Assembly (NCBI RefSeq): GCF_023159225.1
Contig: NC_063167.1
Span: 69,503,798 to 69,567,797, forward strand
DNA from: Perognathus longimembris pacificus
Taxonomy: Eukaryota; Chordata; Mammalia; Rodentia; Heteromyidae
Reading direction: 5' to 3'
Length of the DNA: 64,000 nt
Every line of letters starts with the position of its first letter. Within the stretch, counting starts at the first letter, position 1. Below, piece after piece: positions 1 to 13,800 of this stretch. The notes beneath the pieces are model-generated. The model saw nothing but the letters and a program-made list of their open reading frames with translations, made no database searches and was not told the DNA's origin. The position numbers were made by a program, and so were the translations under genes.

Positions 1-258
1 AGTACTTCTTCACTTAATGTAGGGTTTTTCTTAGATATAATTTAGATATCTGAATGTACAACCATCAGATCACACAGAATCAAGGAAAGTCTCTACCAAA
101 CTTAACAAATCATAATCTGGCTTTCATTTGAACTCATGCTGTATAAGCAAAATAGATTGTACATTAGTTTAATAATTACTTAAACATCTTTACTAAAACT
201 GGGGACTATTTACCAAGAGTAAGAATTGAAAACTTCCTTTAATAAAATCAATAATATA

Positions 259-505
259 GCCAGGCACTGGTGGTTCACACCTGTAATCTTAGCTACTCAG
301 GAGGTTGAGATCTGAGGATCGTAGTTCAAAGCCAGCCTGGGCAGGAAAGTCTGTGAGCCTCTTATATCCAATTAACCACCAGAAAACCGGGACTGGAGCT
401 GTGGCTCAAAGTGGTAGAGTGCTAACCTTGAGCAAAAAGAGCTTAGAAACAGTGCCCCAGCCCTGCGCTCAAGTGCCACAACTGACAAAACAAAAACACA
501 GTTCA
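259..505 (+). mobile_element. 7SL-head/Geo SINE
   Basis: A B1/Alu-like head (GGCACTGGTGGTTCACACC; GTTCAAAGCCAGCCTGGGC) is followed by the Geo tail (GAGCTGTGGCTCAAAGTGG). It lies in AP4B1 intron 2. Confidence 0.9.
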
Positions 506-776
506 GAAAACCAAAGTAATGGCTGAAAGTCTGACTTGGCGTACCACAGTGTTTTCTTCAGTATTAAGAAGCTCAAGCAAATTGTCCTTATTAAAAATAT
601 AACCCATGGCAGAAGACCACAGGGTGAAAGAGGGACTAAAGAAGGTAACGGGGAGTATGATCAAATACAGTCCAAATCTGGTTGAAAATGTTATAATAAA
701 ACCCTCCATTTTGTAAAGTTAGTAGGTTCCAGTAAAGAACATGAAAATAAAAGCATCCACCTGAGGACCAAACTCA

Positions 777-4763
<3,987 letters not shown>

Positions 4764-4924
4764 CTTCGCTCCGTCCTCGGCGGAAAGACAAACGGCGAGA
4801 CTCCACGGCCGGCACCGACAGTGGGCCCCGACCCCAACAGCGGTAACCCGCTCCCGCACCCGGACCCTAAGACCTCTCAAGAACTCTACACCAGGCTTCT
4901 CGGCCTACTCCCAAGCAGGGTGTC

Positions 4925-5265
4925 CCATCCCGCCCACTCGCCGCTCCGTCCCGCACAGCTCGCCCCGCCCACACGCCGCCCAGCTCACAGCTCGCCCCGC
5001 CTACACGTACTCCGTGCACCGAGCGCACCGCCCACACACCGCTACGTCCATACGCTGCTAGTCCATACGCCCCGCCCTCACGGCGCTCTGCGCACAGATC
5101 GCCCCGCCCACACGCCGCTCAGCTCACAGCTCGCCCGGCACACACGCCGCTTCGTCCACACGCCGCTGTTTACAGCTCGCCCCGCCCGCACGCCGCTCCG
5201 CGCACAGCTCGCCCCGCCTCCACGCCGCTTCGCGCACAGCTCGCCCCGCCTACACATAGCTCCAG
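4925..5265. repeat. GC-box minisatellite in the bidirectional promoter
   Basis: Imperfect tandem copies of about 30-40 bp share the core ACAGCTCGCCCCGCC followed by CACGCCGCT. I count roughly eight to nine diverged units. Most carry an Sp-type GC box. It lies between the AP4B1 and DCLRE1B start codons. Confidence 0.85.
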
Positions 5266-5621
5266 CCTCTGCTGCCCTCGGGCTTTGGCCCAATCAGGTC
5301 TTCTGCAAAAGTCCCGCCCCATCGTTTGCAGCCGCGGGTCACCCTGTGAGCGCCGAGCGCAATCCTGACCCCAACGGGGCGCCTTTCCCCCTGCCCCTGC
5401 CCTCCCGGCGCCCCCGCGCGGCCTCCTCCGGTGTTGCGGCCGCGGACGCTCGGGGATCCGCTACTCGGCCTGACTCCGCCCGACGGCGCAGCGCGTGCTA
5501 CGAGCGCCCGGGAGCGGCGCCCGCCTTTCCTCCCGGGGGGTCGTCGCCCTCCGGCTGCCCCCATCCCCTTCCTCTGCTGGGTTGGCCTGCCCTCCCTCCC
5601 GGGGCCCCGGCCTCGCCCCGC

Positions 5622-5696
5622 ATGCCCTCGTACGGGGCGCCCCCGAATCCGCGCGCCGCAGCCTTGCCCGGGCGCGGGTCGCGCCCCCCGCCATGA
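5622..5696 (+). CDS. upstream ORF whose stop overlaps the DCLRE1B start
   Basis: An ATG at 5622 opens a 24-codon frame ending in TGA at 5694-5696, so the stop overlaps the DCLRE1B ATG as ATGA. The Kozak context is weak (C at -3). It matters only if the transcript begins upstream of 5622. The 24-residue product is Pro/Arg-rich and resembles nothing I know, so any role would be translational control rather than a functional peptide. Confidence 0.35.
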   Translation: MPSYGAPPNPRAAALPGRGSRPPP

Positions 5697-5881
5697 ACGG
5701 GGTCCTGATCCCTCACACGCCCATCGCCGTGGACTTCTGGAGCCTGCGCCGCGCCGGCTCCGCGCGGCTCTTCTTCCTGTCCCACCTGCACTCGGACCAC
5801 ACGGCCGGCCTCTCCAGCACCTGGGCCCGGCCACTCTACTGTTCCCCGGTCACCGCTCGCCTTCTGCACCGCCGCCTGCGG
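5693..5881 (+). CDS. DCLRE1B: DCLRE1B coding exon 1
   Basis: This exon has 63 codons, phase 0, and donor CGG|GTACGG. It carries the HxHxDH zinc motif at residues 31-36. Confidence 0.96.
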
Positions 5882-7779
5882 GTACGGGCCGGGGTCGGCC
5901 CCTCAGGGTGTGGGGGATCCGCGGTCGGCCCCTCGGGGGACGTGGGGGATCCGGGGTCGGCCTCGGGGGATGTAGGGAATCCGGGGTCGGCCTCTCGGGG
6001 GATGTGGGGAATCCGAGGTCGGCCTCGCAGGGGATGTGGGGGATCCGGGGTCGGCCTCTCGGGGGATGTGGGGGATCCGGGGTCGGCCCCTCAGAGCTGG
6101 CTCAGGGATGTGGTGGGTGGCTCCTGGGTCTGTTACAGAATGGGGTCCCGATTTTTACAAAGGTGGCTGTTTGACCCCCAAAGTGTATCTTTAGCCCAGA
6201 ATGGAGTGTGACTTCTAACTCACAGAAGTTGGGGAAAACAGTTTAGCCAACGGAATTATTTTGGCAGTTTTACAAAAACTGCCACGTTTCCAGATTTGCC
6301 TTAAGAATCCACCTGGAGGGGCTGGGGATATAGCCTAGTGGCAAGAGTGCCTGCCTCGGATACACGAGGCCCTAGGTTCGATTCCCCAGCACCACATATA
6401 CAGAAAACGGCCAGAAGCGGCGCTGTGGCTCAAGTGGCAGAGTGCTAGCCTTGAGCAAGAAGAAGCCAGGGACAGTGCTCAGGCCCTGAGTCCAAGCCCC
6501 AGGACTGGCCAAAAAAAAAAAAAAAAAAAAAAAAAGAATCCACCTGGAGCGACATGGGGGAGTGATAAAGTGTTTGAGATCCATAGGGATACATCTTATA
6601 CACGTATAGAAATGTCACCCCAGGTACAACTAATGTATGCTTTAAGAAAAATAAAGCGGGCACTGGTGGCTCATGCCTGTAATACTAGCTACTCCGGAGG
6701 CTGGGATCTGAGGATCTGCCAGCCTGGGCAGGAAAGTGTAAGACTCTTGTCTCCCTCCAAGTAACTACTCAGAAAATAACTGGAAGTGGCGCTGTGGCTC
6801 AAGTGGTAGAGCGCTAGCCTTGAGCAAAAGCTCAAGGACAGCACCAGGCCCTGAGTTGAAGCCCCTGGACCTGCCCCCCCCCCAAAAAAAAAATCCACCT
6901 GGGCCCAGAAGGTGGCTCTGGCAGAGTCCTTGCCAAGCATACTCAAGACTCTGAGTTAGTTGGATCCCCCACCTCCCCTACCACATCATCAAAAAAAAAG
7001 AAAAATCCACTTAATAAACTGTATAAATATACAGATTCTCCAATCCCCCAAACCAGCCTTTTTCGTTCAGTAGGGAAGTATCAGCACTTGGAAGTCTGGC
7101 TAGAGTTTTTTTCTAATAGCTCCTCTCAAGGGAGAAAACTTGAAAATCATTAGTTAGGCTGTTTTCAAATTCTTAGTCTAAAGCTGTATGAAGGGTGGGT
7201 GGGAGCAGGCAGAGGAAGAACAGGTTGGTCCTAATTACTACTTCAGGGTGAGTCAGGCCTTGATTGGCTGTCTTTGGTGCAGATTGCTGAGGGGAGACTG
7301 TGGCTACTGAGCTGACGAGCTGTTTCCTTAGGTGTCTAAGCAGTGGATTCGAGCTTTGGAAGTTGGTGTGCCCCATGTATTACCTCTAGATGACGTTGGA
7401 TTAGAGACCATGACTGTAACTCTTATGGATGCCAATCACTGCCCGGGCTCAGTCATGTTTCTCTTTGAAGGATACTTTGGAACCATTCTCTACACAGGTG
7501 GGCCTCTCAGATTCTCTCCCTTCCAGCCACTTTTCTTGAGCAGCCGTAACTCATGGAAGACCAGAGCCCTTCTAGCTTGATCCCATATAAGCACAATGAC
7601 AGTTCAAACCCTGTGAGGAATGTGAGGGTGGAAACCCTTTCTTCTACAAAGAAGGAGTGCTGCACAGTTGAACATCAGGGCTCAGTGTTTTCCCATAGAC
7701 CCTCTAAGCAAATGCCCATCTGTTGGTAGATATTGATAGATGTCTTCCTTTTGTCTTTATCCTCTACTCCTTGCATGCG

Positions 7780-7812
<33 letters not shown>

Positions 7813-10800
7813 ATTCTTTTTTGTTGTTGTTGTTGCCAGTCCTGGGGCTTGAACTCAGGGCTTGAGCACTGTCCCTGGCTTCTTTTTGCTCAAGGCTAGT
7901 ACCACTTGAGCCACAGCACCACTTCTGGCTTTTTCTATTTCTGTGTTGCTGAGGAATTGAACCCAGGGTTTCATGCATACTAGGTAAGCACTCTATGGCT
8001 ATGCCACATTCCCAGCCGCTATATATATTCTTGTAGGTGATTTTCGGTATACACCATCCATGTTGAAGGAGCCAGCCCTGGCTTCAGGGAAGCAGATCCA
8101 TACCTTATACCTAGACAACACCAACTGCAACCCAGCCCTGATTCTTCCTTCCCGACAAGAAGCTGCACGCCAGATTATCCAACTCATTGAAAAGCACCCA
8201 CGACATAACATAAAGATTGGTGAGTTATTCCTTTTCTCTCATTTATAGCTAGTGAATCTAGCTTCTTTGAAGGTTCTTTCTCATACTTTTCAAGTCTTGT
8301 GCACTTCTTGCCTTCTCCGTGTGGGTTACACTGAGTGCCCTTTAAATTGTGACCTGCCCACCATCCTCACTCTTAAATCCCAACTACTGACCCCCTGAAT
8401 CAATTCTCATTTTTCATTCTTCCAATATACCTTCCAATATACTCTATACATTTTTTTTTCTTTTTGCTCATTTTGTTTTTTGGCAGTCCTGGGCCTTGAA
8501 CTTGGTGCCTGAGCACTGTCCCTGGCTTCTTTTTGCTCAAGGCTAGCACTCTACCACTTGAGCCATAGCACCACTTCCGGCTTTTTCTACATATGTGGTG
8601 CTGAGGAACTGAACCCAGGGCTTCATGTACATGAGGCAAGCACTCTACCACTAGGCCATATTCCCAGCCCCTACTCTATACATTTTTAATTTTTAAAATT
8701 ATTTGGTTATTTCATTATTTTCTGTTACCAGACCCATGTAGGTAATGGCATACACATTTAACTTAGTGTGTTTCCTTGTACAAATGGGAACAATTAAACG
8801 TAACTTTCCAGATCATTATGGCAGTTAACATCTGTACAATGCCAATTCAGTACAGTCAGCTGAGGTACTTTTTTTCCAAAGCAGACAGCACAGCTAAAGT
8901 TTGCAAAAATACAAATATGTATGTGTGTCTATATGTGTATATATATATATATACATATACATATATCCAAGTATGTATACTTATCCAAATATATGTCAGT
9001 AATTCATACATAGAACAAATATAACATGTATATACTACTAACATGTATCAATAATATTATATACAAAGAATAATAGTAGCAGTATGTTCTGCATGTACAG
9101 AGCACTTTTCCAGGTTCTAAAGTTATCTGAGCAAAACACTGGGGTTTTGTGTGTGCATGTGTATGTATGTGTGTGTGCGCGCACCTGTGCAAGTCCACCA
9201 GCCACTCGCCTGTGGCTTGATCTCAGTCCTAAGTGCTGTCCCTGAGCTTTTTTGCTCAAGCCTAGCACTCTGCCACTTGAGCTGCAGCTCCACTTAGAGA
9301 TAAGGGTCTTACAGACTTTCTTGCCCCAATTAGTAACCATACTTCTCAGATCTCAGCCTCTTGAGTAGCTAGGATTACCGATGTCAGCCGTGGGTGCCCT
9401 GGTATCAGAACTTTCTTAAATGAGTGCTGTGCTGTAAAATACCTTGAGAAAACATGGGTTTGATTATTCCTACTGATCCCATATTGGGAAAAAAAAACAC
9501 TTTTAGGACTCTTGTTTTAAGTTGCCTTTTGTGAGCTAGTTTAATGAAAATCAGTTTTGTTTTTGTTTGTAAAGTAACAGGTTTAGGTTTTTGTTTTGCT
9601 TTGTTTTCTTGTTGGTGGTGTTGAGGATTGAACTCAGGGTACAGCACTCTACTACTTGAGCCAAGTCTTTTTTACTTTTAGTTTGTTTTCAAATAGAATC
9701 TCACTGCCTGATGCTGGGGGCTCATGCCTGGAAGCCTAGCTACTCAGGAGTTTGACATCTGAGAATTGCAATTGAAGCCAGCCTGGGTAGGAAAGTCTGT
9801 GAGACTTGTTATCTCCAATTAACAACCTAAAAACTGGAAGTAGAGTTGTGGCCCAACTTAGCACTAGCCCTCAGTTCAAGCCCCATGACTGATCAAAATA
9901 AGAAAAAAAGATCCACAATTTTTTAAATCTTGTGCCGTACTGAATCTTGAACTCAGGGCCTGGACACTGTCCCTTATGGTTTGTTGTTTTGTGTTTTGCT
10001 CAAGGCTAGCACTCTACCAATTAAACTACAGCTCCACTTCCAGCGCTTTGGTGGTTAACTAGAGATAAGAATCTCATGGACTTTCCTGCCTGGGCTGGCT
10101 TTGAACTGAGGTCTTCACATCTCAGCCTCCTGAGTACCAAGGGTTACAGGAGTAGCTTTAAGTTGCCCCTCTTTTGCTCAAAGCTGGTTCTCTACCATCT
10201 GAGCTATATATAATACTTCCACTTCCAGTGTCTCACAATTTTGCCCAAGCTGGTCTCAGATCTTGATCCTCCTGCCTCTGCCTCCCAAGTAGGTGGAATT
10301 AGAGGCATGTACCACTACACCCAGCTTGGTTTTCTTTCTTTTTTTATTTCAAATTTTTATTATCAAACTGATGTACAGAGAGGTTACAGTTTCATACGTT
10401 AGGCATTGGATACATTACTTGTACTGTTTGTTACCTCGTCCCTCATACCCCCTCTCCCTTTCCCTTTCCCCCCATGAGGTGTTCCATTCACTTAGACCAT
10501 ACAGTTTTGCAAGTATTGCTTTTGTAGTTCTTTATCTTTTTTTACCCTGAGTCTCTCAATTTTGGTATTCCCTTTCAATTTCCTAGTTCTAATACCAGTA
10601 TACATGGTTTCCAATATACTCAGATAATGTTACAGAGATAGTGTAGGTACAACCACAGGAAGGTGATACAAGAACATCATCAATAATAGAAGCTACAGAT
10701 ACACATGGTACGTTGAAGGTAGTTACAACTGTGATATAACAATCGTTTCCATAACATGGAAATCATTTCACTTTTGTTTCTTTTTTTGTTTTTTGTTTTC

Positions 10801-13800
10801 TTTTTTGCCAATCTTGGCACTTGAACTCTGGGTCTGAGCACTGGCTCTGGGACTCTTTGTGCTCAAGGCTAGCACTTACTTGAGCCACAGCCCCACTTTC
10901 TGGCTTTTTCTGAGTAGTTTGGAGATAAGAGTCTCATGGACTTTCCTGCCCAGGCTGTCTTCAAACCAAGACCAAGATCCTCGTATCTCAGCCTTGTGCG
11001 TAGCTAGGACTATAGGCATGAACCACTGGCTCACACCAAACTATTTTGTTTGTTTGTTTTATTTTTTGCCAATCCTAGTAGGGCTTGGACTCAGATCCTG
11101 AGCACTGTCCCTGGCTTTTTTTTTTCCAAGGCCAACACCCTAACACTTGAGCCACATCGCCTACTTGTGGCTTTTTCTGGGTACATGGTGCTGAGGAATA
11201 GAACCCAGGGCTTCATGCATCCAAGGCGGCATTCTACCACTAAGCCACTTTTCCAGTCCTCCTAACTTGTTTTTGAGATAGGATCTTGCTAACTTTTCCT
11301 TGGATTGACCTTGAACCATGAACCTCTTGTCCGTGTTGCGAAGTTGCTGGGATTACAGGCTCTTGCCAAAATTAGTCTACAAAAAGGACAAGATAAAATA
11401 TTCTAAAAAGATTTGTTCCAACTCTGAAAGGATTTTCAAAGCAAATATAAACAAAAACATTTAAAAGATTATATACCTTAAAGGTATATAATATATACTA
11501 CATACATAATTTTGTGACTACAAAATTGAGAAATACTTCCTATTCTCAGGGCTGCTTAACTGTGCATAAAGAAATATTGATCCTTCTGGCCACAAATGGC
11601 TCACACCTGTAATCCTAGCTATTCAGAAGGCTAATATTTGAGGGTGGAGGTTCAAAGCCAGCCCAGGAAAGAAGAAACTTTTTATCTCCAATTAACCAGC
11701 AAAAAAAACAAAAGAAAACAGAAGTGTGTCTGAAGTAGTAGAGCACCATCGTTGAGCAAAAAAGCCAGGTGAGATTACAAAGCCCTGAGTTCAAGTCCCA
11801 GTGCTGGCACAAAATTGAAAAAAACAAAAAAAGACATCCTGACCATTCTTGGAAATTTCTACACAAAATTTTACTAGAGAAGCACAGCTACGAGAGTGCT
11901 GGGATAAGACTTGATTGATATTGAATAGGGCAGGACCCACAGAGAAGAAAAAATATGGCAATATATAAAGAAGAAAGAATGAAGCCGGCGCCAGTGGCTC
12001 ATGCTTGTAATCTTAGCTATTCAGAAGGCTTTGATCTGAGGATTGATCGAGGTTCAAAGCCAGCCCCAGCAAGAAAGTCCACGAGACTCTTATCCTTCAA
12101 TTAACTACCAAAAAATTCAGAAGTGGTGCTGTGGCTCAGTAGAGCATTAGCCTTCAGCTGAAGAGCTCAGGGACAGTGCCCAAGCTGAGAGTTCCAGCCC
12201 CATGACCAAAAAAGAAAGAGTGAAAATTTGAACCATAATCAGGAATAGGAATTTACAATCTGGTTCTAGGTTTGATATTGACCTATGGAAAAGGCCTGAG
12301 AACAACTATTAGTAATGTCTCCCAATGTCTTGTACCATAACCATTACCAAAATTCGTATCTACCATCTTTTTTTCCCCCTTGCCAGCCCTGGGGCATGGA
12401 CTCAGGGCCTGGCCCTGGCTTCTTTTTACTCGAGGCTAGCACTCTATCACTTGAGCCACAGCGCCACTTCTGGCTTTTTCTGTTTATGTGGTGCTGAGGA
12501 ATCAAACCCAGGGCTACATGCATGCTAGGCAAGCACTCTATAGCTAAGCCACATTCCCAGCCCCTCTGCCATCTTTTTTATTTAGAATTAGCTAGCTAGG
12601 CTCAGTTTAGATGATCCCAGTTTTATTGGTAACATCTAAAGTGTTGTAATCAGGGGCCAGTCAAACATGTTTTCTTCTCCATCAGGTCTGATCAGGGCAT
12701 TGACCTTAGCCACATCAGTGCCAGAGTTTCTTCACAGCTTGCTTGATCTGATGCTTGTTATCCACAATGAACACAAGTGTGCTGTTGTGTTTTGCCTTCT
12801 TCCTGGCTGACTCAGTGTTCAAGGAACTTGATAGCATAGTGGTCAGGCTTGTTTCTCCTTGGGGCAGTCTCCGAGAATATTGGGGCTGTTTCCAGAGCCA
12901 CAGTGTCTCAGGCCACTGTAATGTGGGTGAAGTTCGTATCTTCTCTTTGTGGCTGTGGCTGCCTTTCAGCACTGCCTTCTTGGCCTGCAGGGGCTTTGCC
13001 TTGGCTTTGGCTTTGGTAGGGGCAGAAGCTTCTTCCTTGTCTTCCAGTGCCATCTTGGTGAAGGCTCTCCTACATTTCTTTATATAGTTTTTTCCCCCCA
13101 AAGCTGGCACCGAACTCAGGGCCTTGCACTTGCCAGGCAAGTGCTAATCCCTAGCCCCAACATTTCTTTTTATATGAGTACTGTTTAGGGTCTTGCATTT
13201 GGAACTTTTCCTTAAATTAGTTTACATTTATACACTTACAGTGTCATTTCTGATCAATTCCTTTTTTTTCTTGCCAGTCCTGGAGCTTGAATTCAGGGCA
13301 CCATCCCTTGAGCTTTTGTGTTCACGGCTGGCACTCTACCACTTGAGCCACAGCTCCACTTCTGGCTTTTTTGGTAGTTAATTGGAGATAAGAATCCCAG
13401 GGGGGCTGGGACTATGGCCTAGTGGCAAGAGTGCTTGCCTCATATACATGAAGCCCTGGGTTCGATTCCTCAGCACCACATATATAGAAAATAGTCAGAA
13501 GTGGCTGGGGATATGGCCTAGTGGCAAGAGTGCTTGCCTCGTATACATGAGGCCCTGGGTTCGATTCCCCAGCACCACATATACAGAAAATGCCAGAAGT
13601 GGCACTGTGGCTCAAGTGGCAGAGTGCTAGCCTTGAGCAAGAAGAAGCCAGGGACAGTGCTCAGGCCCTGAGTCCAAGCCCCAGGACTGGCCAAAAAAAA
13701 AAGAAAGAAAATGGTCAGAAGTGGCGCTTTGGCTCAAGTGGCAGAGTGCTAGCCTTGAGCAAAAGGAAGCCAGGGACAGTACTCAGGCCCTGAGTCCAAG

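Noticed and set aside
6303..7012. AATCCACCTGG recurring after three successive SINEs, suggesting repeated insertion at one target.
   Set aside because: Only the first pair is a clear target duplication. The later copies follow about 100 bases of unrelated sequence and are shorter, so chance or a small local duplication cannot be excluded.
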